Shown: piece after piece, positions 44,167-54,827 of the stretch | Position numbering within the stretch: the stretch's first letter is position 1 | How the letters are laid out: each line of letters opens with the position of its first letter | Source: Streptomyces sp. Y2F8-2 | Lineage (GTDB): Bacteria > Actinomycetota > Actinomycetes > Streptomycetales > Streptomycetaceae | Assembly (NCBI RefSeq): GCF_014905555.1 | Contig: NZ_BNGS01000001.1 | Coordinates: 1,054,001-1,118,000 of the forward strand | Length of the DNA stretch: 64,000 nucleotides | Reading direction: 5' to 3' | Translations under genes and position numbers: made by a program | Notes under the pieces: model-generated | Databases searched by the model: none | What the model was told of the DNA's origin: nothing | What the model saw: the letters and a program-made list of their open reading frames with translations, nothing else

Positions 44167-45567
44167 TCAGAACAGCTTGCCCGGGTTGAGGATCCCCAGC
44201 GGGTCGAAGACCTGTTTGACGGCCCGTTGCATCTCCACGCCCACCGGGCCGATCTCGCGCGCCAGCCACTCCTTCTTCAGGACGCCGACGCCGTGCTCGC
44301 CGGTGATCGTGCCGCCGAGTCGCAGGCCGAGGGCCATGATCTCGTCGAAGGACTCGCGGGCGCGCCGGGACTCGTCGGGGTCCTGCGCGTCGAAGCAGAC
44401 GGTCGGATGGGTGTTGCCGTCCCCGGCGTGGGCGCAGACGCCGATGGTGAGCTGGTACTTCTCGGCGATCCGCTCGACCCCGTCGAGCATCTCACCGAGC
44501 TTGGAGCGGGGCACGCACACGTCGTCGATCATCGTGGTGCCCTTGACGGCCTCGAGCGCGGTGAGCGACAACCGCCGCGCCTGCAGCAGCAGTTCGGACT
44601 CGGCCGCGTCGTCGGTCGGTACGACCTGGGTGGCGCCCGCGGCCTCGCACAGGGCGCCGACGGCGGCGAGGTCGGCGGCCGGGTCCGGGGTGTCGAAGGC
44701 GGCGAGGAGCAGCGCTTCGGTGCTCTCCGGGAGGCCCATGTGGGCGAGGGCGTTGACGGCCTTGACGGTCGTACGGTCCATGAGTTCGAGGAGCGACGGT
44801 ACGTGCCCTCCCGCCATGATCCGGCACACGGCGTCACAGGCGGCCGCCGCGGAGGCGAACTCGGCTGCCAGGACGAGCTGCCGGGGCGGCTGCGGCTTCA
44901 GTGCGAGGATCGCCCGTACGACGATGCCGAGGGAGCCCTCGGAGCCCACGAAGAGCCGGGTGAGGTCGTACCCGGCGACCCCCTTGGCCGTACGGCGGCC
45001 GGTGGACATCAGGCGTCCGTCGGCGAGGACGACGTCGAGGCCGAGGACGTACTCGGCCGTCACCCCGTACTTCACGCAGCACAGGCCGCCGGAGGCGGTG
45101 CCGATGTTGCCGCCGATGGTGCACATCTCCCAGCTGGAGGGGTCCGGCGGGTAGTACAGGCCGTGTTCGTGCACCGCGCGGGAGAGCGCGGCGTTGACGA
45201 CGCCGGGTTCGACGACGGCGATGCGGTCGACCGGGTTGATCTCCAGGATCCGGTCCATCTTGGTCAGGGAGAGCACGATGCAGCCGTCCGAGGCGTTGGC
45301 CGCGCCCGACAGGCCGGTGCGGGCGCCCTGCGGGACGACCGGGACGCGCAGTTCGGTGGCCGTCCGCATGACGTGCTGGACCTCTTCGACGGTGCGCGGC
45401 AGCACGACCACGGCCGGGGTGCCGGCCGCGCAGAAGCTCGCCATGTCGTTCGCGTACGAGGCCGTGACGTCGGGGTCGGTCAGGACGGCCTCGGCCGGCA
45501 GGCCGGCCTTGAGGCGGTCGAGGAGGTTGCCGGTGACTTCGTCGCGCGGGGCTTCGATACGGCTCAT
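44167..45567 (-). CDS. FAD-linked oxidase, GlcD type (glycolate/D-lactate dehydrogenase)
   Basis: A 466-residue flavoprotein. The N-terminal FAD_binding_4 domain shows VVVLPRTVEEVQHVMRTATE, PQGARTGLSGAANASDG, and the PPDPSSWEMCTIGGNIGTASGG pyrophosphate loop. The C-terminal oxidase domain includes VCAHAGDGNTHPT and GTITGEHGVGVLKK. It oxidises a 2-hydroxyacid in the cytoplasm; glycolate, D-lactate and D-2-hydroxyglutarate are all possible. It lies just after hpd on the same strand but beyond a hairpin. Confidence 0.92.
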   Translation of the reverse strand: MSRIEAPRDEVTGNLLDRLKAGLPAEAVLTDPDVTASYANDMASFCAAGTPAVVVLPRTVEEVQHVMRTATELRVPVVPQGARTGLSGAANASDGCIVLSLTKMDRILEINPVDRIAVVEPGVVNAALSRAVHEHGLYYPPDPSSWEMCTIGGNIGTASGGLCCVKYGVTAEYVLGLDVVLADGRLMSTGRRTAKGVAGYDLTRLFVGSEGSLGIVVRAILALKPQPPRQLVLAAEFASAAAACDAVCRIMAGGHVPSLLELMDRTTVKAVNALAHMGLPESTEALLLAAFDTPDPAADLAAVGALCEAAGATQVVPTDDAAESELLLQARRLSLTALEAVKGTTMIDDVCVPRSKLGEMLDGVERIAEKYQLTIGVCAHAGDGNTHPTVCFDAQDPDESRRARESFDEIMALGLRLGGTITGEHGVGVLKKEWLAREIGPVGVEMQRAVKQVFDPLGILNPGKLF

Positions 45568-45626
45568 GATCACAGCGTCGCACCGAGGGGCGGCGGTGGG
45601 AAGCCCGGAGCGCGCCAGGAGGGCCT

Positions 45627-45655
45627 GGAGGGAGCACCAGGGGGGCGCTCCCTCC
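45627..45655 (-). terminator. Terminator after hpd
   Basis: GGAGGGAGC (45627-45635) pairs with 45647-45655 over 9 bp, 45 bp past the hpd stop and before the FAD oxidase start. Confidence 0.6.
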
Positions 45656-45699
45656 GGGGACGGTTTCCAGGGCGGGCCCGGGGACGTCCCAAGGGCGGC

Positions 45700-47447
<1,748 letters not shown>

Positions 47448-47466
47448 GCGGGGCTGACCGGTGCAG

Positions 47467-48747
47467 TCACCCGCCGGAGTGGGCCGGGTCCGCCGTGGCG
47501 CGGAGCACCGGGTCGTTGCGCAGCCTGACGAAGGTGACGAGCAGGGTCACCGCCTGTAGTACGGCGCACGCCCCGATGACGTCGGTCAGATACGGCGGTG
47601 GGGTGACGGCGAGCAGGATGCCCGCCACCGGGAAGGGCAGCAGCAGGAGCAGGATCGTCAGGGAAAGCGTCGTGCCGAAGGCCGCGGGCGGGATGATCAA
47701 CGAGCGCAGCGTGCGCAGCACTACGGTGAGCCCGCCGTCGGCGGCCATGAAGAGGGCCACGAGGGCCGTGTAGCTGAGGTAGGAGGGGGCCTGCGGCACG
47801 GCGAGGCAGGCGGCGGACGCTACGGTCGCACTGATCACGCCGACCCCCCACAGGCCCAGCCGGTCGAGCGCGAACCGGCAGCAGGTGACCGCGACCAGCG
47901 TGGCGGCGGCGGCGACCGACCAGAGCGTGCCGACGGCGGCCGGGGACCGGCCGAAGTGGCCCTCCACGAGGACGGGGCCGGCCGACTGCAGCAGGCCGAG
48001 CGCCAGGTTCGAGCAGGCGAGACCGGCCACGAGCCGCCGCAGGGAGGGCAGGGAACGCAGCGTCCGCCACCCTTCCCGCATGCCTCCGCGGCGTCCCTGT
48101 CCGCCGTGGCGTGCCGCACGCAGGGGTGTGGGCGGGGTCTGCAGGGCGAGGCCGGCGGAGAGGAAGGACAGCACGCTCAGGCACGCGAGCATGCGGGTCG
48201 GCCCGGTCAGGAGCAGGACGCCGCCCAGGGCGGGTCCGACGAGGGTGGCCGTCTGGTCGATGCCGATCAGCACCGGCTGCACCTTGTGGGAGCGTCCCTC
48301 GACGCGACGGCCGACGATGGCGCCCACCGCCTCGTTGGCGATGAAGCTGAACTGGGTGAGGGCACCGGTCACGGCGGCCAGTGCCATGACCGTGGCGGTC
48401 TCGGCCGTCCCCCGCGGCAGCATCACCAGCACGACGGCGGCGCCCGCCACCAGCAGGGCACGGGTGAGCGAGGCGAGAAAGCACACGATCGCCGCGCCGC
48501 TGCGGTCCACCAGGTCACCGGCGAATCCGAAGGCGGCCACCCGGGGTATCCACTCCAGCGCGAAGGCCAGGCCGGTCAGGGACGCGGAGCCGGTGGTCGC
48601 CAGCACGACGAGCGGCATGGCGTAGGTCGCCATGGAGTAGGCGAGCGCGTCGCAGGCGCGCGGCGCGTAGACCCGCCGGAACAGGCTGCCGGTGGGCACC
48701 GCGGCATGCCGGCCGGCCGGCTGGATCTCGTACAGGGAGACGGTCAC
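47467..48747 (-). CDS. MFS transporter
   Basis: A 426-residue permease with 10-12 helices. After a 25-residue cytoplasmic end come YSMATYAMPLVVLATTGSAS and FGFAGDLVDRSGA (the loop 2-3 motif), and a second half with conserved AALFMAADGGLTVVLRTLR. The pattern is that of the DHA1/enterobactin-exporter-like (MFS_3) group, so efflux is more likely than uptake. It converges with the Lrp gene. Confidence 0.88.
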   Translation of the reverse strand: MTVSLYEIQPAGRHAAVPTGSLFRRVYAPRACDALAYSMATYAMPLVVLATTGSASLTGLAFALEWIPRVAAFGFAGDLVDRSGAAIVCFLASLTRALLVAGAAVVLVMLPRGTAETATVMALAAVTGALTQFSFIANEAVGAIVGRRVEGRSHKVQPVLIGIDQTATLVGPALGGVLLLTGPTRMLACLSVLSFLSAGLALQTPPTPLRAARHGGQGRRGGMREGWRTLRSLPSLRRLVAGLACSNLALGLLQSAGPVLVEGHFGRSPAAVGTLWSVAAAATLVAVTCCRFALDRLGLWGVGVISATVASAACLAVPQAPSYLSYTALVALFMAADGGLTVVLRTLRSLIIPPAAFGTTLSLTILLLLLPFPVAGILLAVTPPPYLTDVIGACAVLQAVTLLVTFVRLRNDPVLRATADPAHSGG

Positions 48748-49183
48748 GAAGTGAGGGGACTTTCAGTGAGCGGGTGCACGGACGGACGGCCGGAGCGTTC
48801 CCCGCCGGTCAAGCGGACGAGGGCGCTTCAGCCATTTCGGCCATGGGCATGACACAGCGCTGGGTCACGGGGAACTCCGCTCGGAAACGGGAGCCGAAGA
48901 CAGGCAAAGACCGCGCCGGCAGGCCATGTTGAGGCGTTAACTACGGCGCGGTAACAAGATAGCGGAAGAGATCGCTCCCGCAGAGCCCCCGGGTTGCGTC
49001 GATTGGCTCGGGGTTTCGCGTCCCGGCCCGCCGGGGTCGTCGAGGTTCCCCGGGACCGTCGGCCGATCCCCCCAGGGCCGTCGACCGATCCCCCGGGGTC
49101 GTCGACCAGTCCTCGTGGTCACGGCGCTCGTCGCGCGCGGCTTCCTCAGCGAACAGCTGCGCGCCGTGCAGTGAGTCCGTGGC
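48748..49183. other. 436-base stretch with short tandem repeats and a possible gene remnant
   Basis: About 48920-48970 is A/T-richer and has GTTA...TAAC arms, probably the MFS promoter. At 49038-49111 a unit of about 22 bp (GTCGACCGATCCCCC-like) is repeated three to four times. Then, in frame to TGA at 49172-49174, the sequence reads VVTALVARGFLSEQLRAVQ, which looks like the end of a lost gene. No complete gene is seen. Confidence 0.5.
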
Positions 49184-49975
49184 CTAGCAGCTCGGGACCG
49201 AGCCGTTCGCCTTCTCGAGGGACACCAGGGCGTCGATCGCGCTCTTGAGGGTGGTCACCGGGACCAGGCGCAGGCCCTTGGGCAGTTCGGCCTTCGCGTC
49301 GGCGCACTCCGCCCTCGGGACCAGGAAGACGGTCGCGCCGTCGCGCTTGGCGGCCTGCGTCTTGAGGGCCACTCCACCCACCGGGCCGACCTGGCCCGAG
49401 GGGTCGATCGTGCCCGTACCGGCGATCGTGCGGCCGCCCGTGAGGTCGCCGCCCGTGCCGTTGCCGTTCAGCTTGTCGATGATGCCGAGGGTGAACAGCA
49501 GCCCCGCGCTGGGGCCGCCGACGTCCGCGAGCTTCAGCGTGACCTTCACCTTCTCGTCACTGAGGTGCAGATACGACAGGGCCGCGCGGGTCGCCGCGTC
49601 CTGGGACTGCTTCATCTGCTCGGTGTTGTGCTGCTCGATCTCCTTGACCGTGTCGCCGCTCGGGTAGACCGCGTCGCGCGGCATCACCGCGCGGTCCGTG
49701 CGGAACCAGCCGTCGATCACATCGCCGAGTGAGACCTGCGCGTCGGGTCCCGTCGCCACGATCGTCGTCATCCGCAGCTGGCCGGCCGTCCTGCGGGTCG
49801 GCGCCCCGTTGATCGTGATCACCGCGGTGCCCTGGTTCTCGCCCAGCACGTTCGCGGTCATGCCGGGCTGCGCCACGGCGAACGGCAGCGGCGCGAGCAC
49901 CGCCGTGGCGAGCAGAGCCACGACGGGCAGGGCGCAGACGGTGGCGGCCTTGGGACGGGAGAGGCGAGAGAGCAC
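49184..49975 (-). CDS. Secreted or membrane-anchored Lon-C-like (S16) serine protease
   Basis: A 263-residue protein. An N-terminal hydrophobic segment (ALPVVALLATAVLAPLPFAVA) is followed by a region where other members have a PDZ domain, then the Lon catalytic Ser in KLADVGGPSAGLLFTLGI and the catalytic Lys in GGVALKTQAAKRDGA. The Lon-type Ser-Lys dyad is therefore complete. It lacks an ATPase domain. TAGATT lies 6 nt before the GTG start, suggesting a leaderless mRNA. Target proteins are unknown. Confidence 0.87.
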   Translation of the reverse strand: MLSRLSRPKAATVCALPVVALLATAVLAPLPFAVAQPGMTANVLGENQGTAVITINGAPTRRTAGQLRMTTIVATGPDAQVSLGDVIDGWFRTDRAVMPRDAVYPSGDTVKEIEQHNTEQMKQSQDAATRAALSYLHLSDEKVKVTLKLADVGGPSAGLLFTLGIIDKLNGNGTGGDLTGGRTIAGTGTIDPSGQVGPVGGVALKTQAAKRDGATVFLVPRAECADAKAELPKGLRLVPVTTLKSAIDALVSLEKANGSVPSC

Positions 49976-50043
49976 GGGATCAATCTAACGCGACGGCCAC
50001 ATTCGGCCAGGCGGCGGTCGGGCCCCCGGTCCTCGCTCAGGCC

Positions 50044-50097
50044 GCGTCAGACCCGCGTCAGACCCACGTCAGACCCGCGTCAGAGCCGCGTCAGGCC
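50044..50097. repeat. 11-bp tandem repeat over the racemase stop codon
   Basis: Five units of GCGTCAGACCC (with A or G variants): 50044-50054, 50055-50065, 50066-50076, 50077-50087 and 50088-50097. The stop codon of the racemase gene (50091-50093) is in the last unit, and each unit carries TCA, the reverse complement of TGA. Confidence 0.85.
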
Positions 50098-51200
50098 GTG
50101 TAGAGGTCCCTCCTTCCCGTCGAGAAGCGCCGTAGTGCCTCCGGCAGCGGTTCCACACCGATCCCGGGCGCGGACGGGACCGGCAGATGGCCGTCCTCCA
50201 GGACGAACGGCTCGGTGATGTCCTCCGCGAAGTAGCGGGCCGACGCCGAGGTGTCGCCCGGGAGCGTGAAGCCGGGCAGTGCGGCCAGGGCGAGGTTCGG
50301 CGCGCGGCCGATGCCCGTCTCCAGCATGCCGCCGCACCACACCGGCACCCCGTGCGCGTGCGCCACGTCGTGCACCCGCCGGGCCTCCAGGTAGCCCCCG
50401 ACCCGCGCGGGCTTGACGTTCACCACGCGGCAGGCGTCCATGGCGATCGCGGAGGCGGTGTCGCGGGCGTTGTGCAGGGATTCGTCCAGACAGACCGGCG
50501 TGGCCAGGCGCTGCTGGAGCCGGGCGTGGGCGTACAGGTTGTTCTCGTCCAGCGGCTCCTCGATCAGCAGCAGCCCGAACTCGTCCAGCCGCCGCAGGTG
50601 TTCGGCGTCGGCGAGCGTGTACGCCGTGTTCGCGTCGACCTGGAGCGGCAGCGCGTCCCCGAACCGCTCGCGCACGGCCCGTACGGGCTCGAGGTCCCAG
50701 CCCGGCTCGATCTTCAGCTTGATGCGGACGTACCCCTCGGCCAGGTAGCGCTCGACGTCGTCCAGCAGTTCGGGCACGGAATCCTTGATGCCGACCGACA
50801 CCCCGGCCGGTACCCGGTCCCGTACCGCCCCCAGGTAGGTCGCGAGCGGCATGCCGTGCGCGCGCAGCTCGGCGTCCAGGACCGCCGTCTCCAGCGCCGC
50901 CTTCGCCAGCTCGTGCCCCTTGACCTGCGCCAGGGCCGGGGCGAGCGCGGCCGTCGTCAGCCGCGGCAGGGCGGCGGCGCGCGGCAGCAGGAAGTCCCGC
51001 AGGACGATCTCGGCCCCGGCGACGAACTCGGAGCAGTAGCGCGGCTCCGGGTCGGCCGCGAACTCCGACCAGCCCTCGGCGGCGTCCGTGACGACGTGCA
51101 GCAGGAAGGTGTCCTTGGTGGTCATCGTCCCGAAGGAGGTGCGAAACGGGGTCACGAGCGGGATCGCCACATGGACGGTCTCGACGCGTTCGAGCTTCAT
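50091..51200 (-). CDS. Enolase-superfamily racemase (o-succinylbenzoate synthase / N-acylamino acid racemase)
   Basis: A 369-residue TIM-barrel enzyme. The start VETVHVAIPLVTPFRTSFG and the catalytic KLKI motif (YVRIKLKIEPGWD) identify the MLE/OSBS subgroup. Metal ligands: QVDANTAY, IEEPLDE and CLDESL; the second lysine is in VVNVKPARVGG. Members either make o-succinylbenzoate for menaquinone or racemise N-acylamino acids, often both. Its gene overlaps a GNAT gene by 4 bp (ATGA), which favours the racemase role. Confidence 0.9.
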   Translation of the reverse strand: MKLERVETVHVAIPLVTPFRTSFGTMTTKDTFLLHVVTDAAEGWSEFAADPEPRYCSEFVAGAEIVLRDFLLPRAAALPRLTTAALAPALAQVKGHELAKAALETAVLDAELRAHGMPLATYLGAVRDRVPAGVSVGIKDSVPELLDDVERYLAEGYVRIKLKIEPGWDLEPVRAVRERFGDALPLQVDANTAYTLADAEHLRRLDEFGLLLIEEPLDENNLYAHARLQQRLATPVCLDESLHNARDTASAIAMDACRVVNVKPARVGGYLEARRVHDVAHAHGVPVWCGGMLETGIGRAPNLALAALPGFTLPGDTSASARYFAEDITEPFVLEDGHLPVPSAPGIGVEPLPEALRRFSTGRRDLYTA

Positions 51201-52048
51201 GCCGGCGGTTCCTCCTCGCGGGTGAGCGTTCGGCTGAGCGTGTACCAGCCGTCCCTGGACATGCCCGTCGCCGTGAACCCCTCGGCGAAGGCCCCGGTGA
51301 AGACGTCGCGGACGGCGTGCCGCCAGCGCAGGGCCAGAGCGGGGTCGGCGGCGCGCAGGGCCACGATGTCGTCCGGTACGCGGCACCACACCTGCCGGTC
51401 GTCGCGGGAGCGGCGGGCGAGCGGGGCGCCGTCGGGGGCGAGGTGGGTGACGGGTGCGGCGGCGCGGTCGCCGGTCTCGCGCCCCTCGCGGGGCGCCGTC
51501 AGGTCCCAGGTCACCGTGAGCCGGTCGCTCTCGTCGCCCTCGTTCACGCCGTCGGCCATCCGGCCGTAGAAGTCGACCAGGTACTCGGTGCCCGTCGCGC
51601 CCAGCTTGACCAGGTTGAAGCGGGCGTTGCGGCCCACCAGCGGGTCGAACGTCCAGCGCAGGGTGCGCGCGCCGCGCTCTAGGAGCCAGCTGCGCTGCGC
51701 CTGCTTCACGGCGTACCCGACGCCCCGGTCGGCCGCCGCCACCAGGGAGTACGCGTCCACGGACGCCGGCGGGCCGAAGACGGCGACGCAGGCCCCGGCG
51801 AGCCGGCCCCCGTCCAGGGTGTACGCGGCGTGCACAGCGCCGCCCGCGTGCACCAGGCTGTGCATCACCTCGGCGGGCAGCGGCGGGGCCTGCCGCGGGG
51901 TCCGCCAGACGTCGCTGAAGAAGCCCGCCACGGCGGCGATACCGGTCACGTCGTGCACGGTGCGCACGGTGACCCCCGCCGCGCAGGCGGCGTGGTCGGC
52001 GTCGACCGCGTGGGGGTGTACGGGTGGTCGGTCCGTCTCTGCAGTCAT
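51197..52048 (-). CDS. GNAT-family N-acyltransferase partner of the racemase
   Basis: A 283-residue protein of the predicted GNAT group COG3375. GNAT-like features are VRTVHDVTGIAAVAGFFSDVW, the strand LAGACVAVFG and the CoA-loop region DRGVGYAVKQAQRSWLLERGA, then WTFDPLVGRNARFNLVKLGA. Such proteins pair with enolase-superfamily racemases; in Geobacillus a succinyltransferase of this kind feeds an N-succinylamino acid racemase to turn D- into L-amino acids. It is divergent from the PucR regulator. Confidence 0.82.
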   Translation of the reverse strand: MTAETDRPPVHPHAVDADHAACAAGVTVRTVHDVTGIAAVAGFFSDVWRTPRQAPPLPAEVMHSLVHAGGAVHAAYTLDGGRLAGACVAVFGPPASVDAYSLVAAADRGVGYAVKQAQRSWLLERGARTLRWTFDPLVGRNARFNLVKLGATGTEYLVDFYGRMADGVNEGDESDRLTVTWDLTAPREGRETGDRAAAPVTHLAPDGAPLARRSRDDRQVWCRVPDDIVALRAADPALALRWRHAVRDVFTGAFAEGFTATGMSRDGWYTLSRTLTREEEPPA

Positions 52049-52148
52049 GACACGAGTGTCGAAGGAGTGGCGGGCGTCGGCGTTGTGGAGAAGGACAACG
52101 TGCGCGTAGGTTGCTGAGGGGATCGGACAAGCACCCGGGGGCACTGCC

Positions 52149-53720
52149 ATGGACGTCCGCACGCTCGGCGACTTGCTGGACGTCGTCGGCGAACCCTCGC
52201 TGCGCCTGCGCACCGCCCCCGCCGGGCTGACCGCGCCCGTCACCGAGGCACTGCTCCACGACCCCCACACCCCGCTCCCCCGCGCCCCGGGCGCCCTGCT
52301 GCTCGCGGTGGGCGTGCCGCCCCGGGCCGCCGGGCCGCTGGTGCGGGCAGCGGCGGAGGCCGGGATGACCGGCGTCGTCGTACGGGGTGAGGACGGGCCG
52401 GTCGCCGAGGCGGAGGCGGCCGGAGTCGCCCTGCTCGGCGTGGACGAGGACGCGGCCTGGCACCAGGTGCACCTGCTGCTGGCGTCGGCGCTCGCCGCGC
52501 GCCCGGCGGCCGGGAGCGGTGGGGACACGCGGGGGGAGCTGTTCGCGCTGGCCGACGCGGTAGCGGCGGCCGTCGGCGGGGCCACCGCGATCGAGGACCC
52601 GGGGCAGCGGATCCTCGCCTACTCGACGGTTCCCGGGCAGGCCACGGACGAGGACCGCCGCCAGGGCATCCTCGGCCTGAAGGTGCCGGAGATCCCGGAC
52701 AACGCCGAGCAGTACCGGACCGTCCTCTCCGCCCCCGGCCCGGTACGGCTGCCGGCTCTCGCGGGGGCGCTGCCACGGCTCGCCGTCGCGGTACGCGCCG
52801 GCGGCGAGACCCTCGGGTCCCTGTGGGTGGTGGACGACGGCCGGCTCGCACCCGACGCCGAGGAGGCGCTGGCGCGGGGAGCGTCCACGGCGGCCCTGCT
52901 CCTGCTGCGGGCGCGTGCCGCGCGGGAACTGGCCCGGCACCAGGACGGCGCCCTGCTGCGCCGCGTCCTCGACGGCACCGCCGACCCGGCCGCCGCCGCC
53001 CACCGGCTGGGGCTCCAGGCCGTACGGGTCGCCGCGTTCGTCCTGGACTCCGACTCCACGGTGTCCGCGCCGTCAGCCCCGTCGGCACCGTCGGCACCGG
53101 ATGACGAGCAGACCACGCTCCGGCTGCTGGACCTCGTACGGCTCCAGTGCGAGGCGCGGTACGGGCGGCACACGTGCGTGCTGGTCGACGGGGTGGTGTA
53201 CGCGCTGCTGCCCGCTTCCGGGGAGCGTGGTGGTGCGCGGCACGTGCGGCTGGCGGAGGACATCGTGCGTCGGGCGGGGCGGGCGCTGCGGGTGCCGGTG
53301 CGGGCGGGGCTCGGGGAGGTGGTGCCCTCCCTTGCCGAGGCGGCCGCCTCCCGGCAGGACGCGGACCTGGTGCTGCGGGTGCTCGGGCCGGAGCAGCCGG
53401 TGGCGTCCGTGCGGCAGGTGCGGGCCCGGATCACGCTGCTACGGCTCGCAGAAGTGATGCGGGGCAGACGGGAGTTGGCCGCGGGCGCATGGGAGGAGGT
53501 CGTGGCGTACGACGTCGGACACGGCACGGAGTACGCGGCCACCCTGCTCGCGTGGCTGGAGGCGGGGTGCGATGTGGGGGGTGCGGCGGAACGGCTCGCC
53601 GTGCATCCGAACACGTGCCGGTACCGGCTGCGTCAGGTGCGGCGGCAGCTCGGGGTGGACCTGGACGACGCGGACGAACGGCTGGCGCTGTGGGTGCAGT
53701 TGAGGGTTCTGAACCGTTGA
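52149..53720 (+). CDS. PucR/CdaR family transcriptional regulator
   Basis: A 523-residue regulator. The N-terminal PucR domain (TLGDLLDVVGEPSLRLRTAPAG) is followed by a GAF-like central domain and the C-terminal HTH_30 in AAERLAVHPNTCRYRLRQVRRQLGVDLDD. Family members control purine and amino-acid catabolism. It is divergent from the GNAT-racemase operon, 100 bp away, and is its likely regulator. The stop codon lies in the second unit of a tandem repeat. Confidence 0.9.
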   Translation: MDVRTLGDLLDVVGEPSLRLRTAPAGLTAPVTEALLHDPHTPLPRAPGALLLAVGVPPRAAGPLVRAAAEAGMTGVVVRGEDGPVAEAEAAGVALLGVDEDAAWHQVHLLLASALAARPAAGSGGDTRGELFALADAVAAAVGGATAIEDPGQRILAYSTVPGQATDEDRRQGILGLKVPEIPDNAEQYRTVLSAPGPVRLPALAGALPRLAVAVRAGGETLGSLWVVDDGRLAPDAEEALARGASTAALLLLRARAARELARHQDGALLRRVLDGTADPAAAAHRLGLQAVRVAAFVLDSDSTVSAPSAPSAPSAPDDEQTTLRLLDLVRLQCEARYGRHTCVLVDGVVYALLPASGERGGARHVRLAEDIVRRAGRALRVPVRAGLGEVVPSLAEAAASRQDADLVLRVLGPEQPVASVRQVRARITLLRLAEVMRGRRELAAGAWEEVVAYDVGHGTEYAATLLAWLEAGCDVGGAAERLAVHPNTCRYRLRQVRRQLGVDLDDADERLALWVQLRVLNR

Positions 53721-53860
53721 GGGTGTCGAACAGCCGAGGGTCCTGGACAGCCGAGGGTTCTGAACGCCGAGGTTCCTGGACAGCCGAGGATTCTGAACGC
53801 CGGCGGTCCTGGACAGCCGAGGCTTCTGAAAGCCGAGGGTCCTGGACAGCCGGCGTTCAG
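53700..53860. repeat. 16/17-bp alternating tandem repeat between pucR-type and iclR-type genes
   Basis: Ten units fill the gap exactly between two convergent stop codons: 53700-53716, 53717-53733, 53734-53750, 53751-53766, 53767-53783, 53784-53799, 53800-53816, 53817-53832, 53833-53849 and 53850 onward. Units alternate CCGAGGGTCCTGGACAG (17) and CCGAGGGTTCTGAACG (16), a 33-bp higher-order period, so the array stays open in one frame (RGSWTAEGSER-like). Stop codons at both ends are inside units. Confidence 0.9.
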
Positions 53861-54498
53861 CGCAGTGCCTCCGCCACCTCCCGCGCCGCGTCCACCACCC
53901 GGGGGCCCACCCGCTCCGGTACCGAGTCCGCCAGCATCACGACGCCCACGCTGCCCTCGACCCCGGTCACCCCTATCAGCGGTGCCGCGGCCCCGCAGGC
54001 CCCCGCCTCCAGCTCACCGTGCGTGAGCGTGTACCCGGGCTCGGCGATGGGCTGCCGGCGGGCGGCGAGTATCGCTCGGCCCGCGGCTCCCCGGTCGAGG
54101 GGGTGCCGGAACCCGGCACGGTACGCCACGTGGTAGTCGGTCCACGAAGGCTCGACCACCGCGACGGCCAGCGCCTCCGCGCCGTCGACGAGCGTGAGGT
54201 GCGCGGTCGCCCCTATGTCCTCGGCCAGGGACCGCAGCGCGGGCAGCGCGGCCTCCCGCACCAGCGGATGCACCTGGCGGCCCAGGCGCAGTACGCCCAG
54301 CCCGACCCGGGCGCGGCCACCCAGGTCGCGGCGTACGAGGGAGTGCTGCTCCAGCGTGGCCAACAACCGGTACACCACAGTCCGGTTCACGCCCAGTTTG
54401 TGGGAGAGCTCGGTGACGGTCAGCCCGTGGTCGGTGTCGGCGAGCAGCTTGAGGACCCTGAGGCCCCGGTCGAGCGTCTGGGAAGTCTCCGCGGTCAC
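53857..54498 (-). CDS. IclR family transcriptional regulator
   Basis: A 213-residue regulator. The winged helix is TLDRGLRVLKLLADTDHGLTVTELSHKLGVNRTVVYRLLATL; the IclR effector domain spans about residues 75-210 with VHPLVREAALPALRSLAEDIG, TDYHVAYRAGFRHPLDRGAAGRAIL and GVTGVEGSVGVVMLAD. GTG 54498 is chosen because AAGGAG lies 8 nt upstream. No adjacent target gene is obvious. Confidence 0.92.
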   Translation of the reverse strand: MTAETSQTLDRGLRVLKLLADTDHGLTVTELSHKLGVNRTVVYRLLATLEQHSLVRRDLGGRARVGLGVLRLGRQVHPLVREAALPALRSLAEDIGATAHLTLVDGAEALAVAVVEPSWTDYHVAYRAGFRHPLDRGAAGRAILAARRQPIAEPGYTLTHGELEAGACGAAAPLIGVTGVEGSVGVVMLADSVPERVGPRVVDAAREVAEALR

Positions 54499-54827
54499 GA
54501 CGCCCACTCCTTAGTGGTGAGGTCGACGGCCCTCTTCGCGGCGGATGCGACGCCGAGTCCCGTCGGCGACGCGCTTCAGAGGCCGCCGATCGGCTGGCGG
54601 CCCGGGCGGCTCCCGGACTCTGTCGCTTCACGGCTGCGCTCCGCGGCGGCGCTGCCACGGGGCGTGTGCGTAGCGGGACAGTAGCGAGCCGGTTCGCTCA
54701 GCGGAAGGCTCCGTCCAGAATCCGGTCAGTGGCCGGTGGGGAGTGGTTCGTTTTGCGGAGATACGTCCCCTCGCCAACTGGTCCCCGGTCCTCCCGGTCC
54801 TCTCTGCTGACTCGGCGAGGGTGGGGG
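54499..54827. other. Gene-free stretch of 329 bases
   Basis: It holds the IclR ribosome site at its left edge and the downstream region of the helicase gene. No reliable ORF, RNA gene or terminator is visible. Confidence 0.5.

Noticed and set aside
53700..53860. Possible CRISPR array
   Set aside because: Units follow each other without unique spacers, differ internally, and no cas genes are present; it is a plain tandem repeat.
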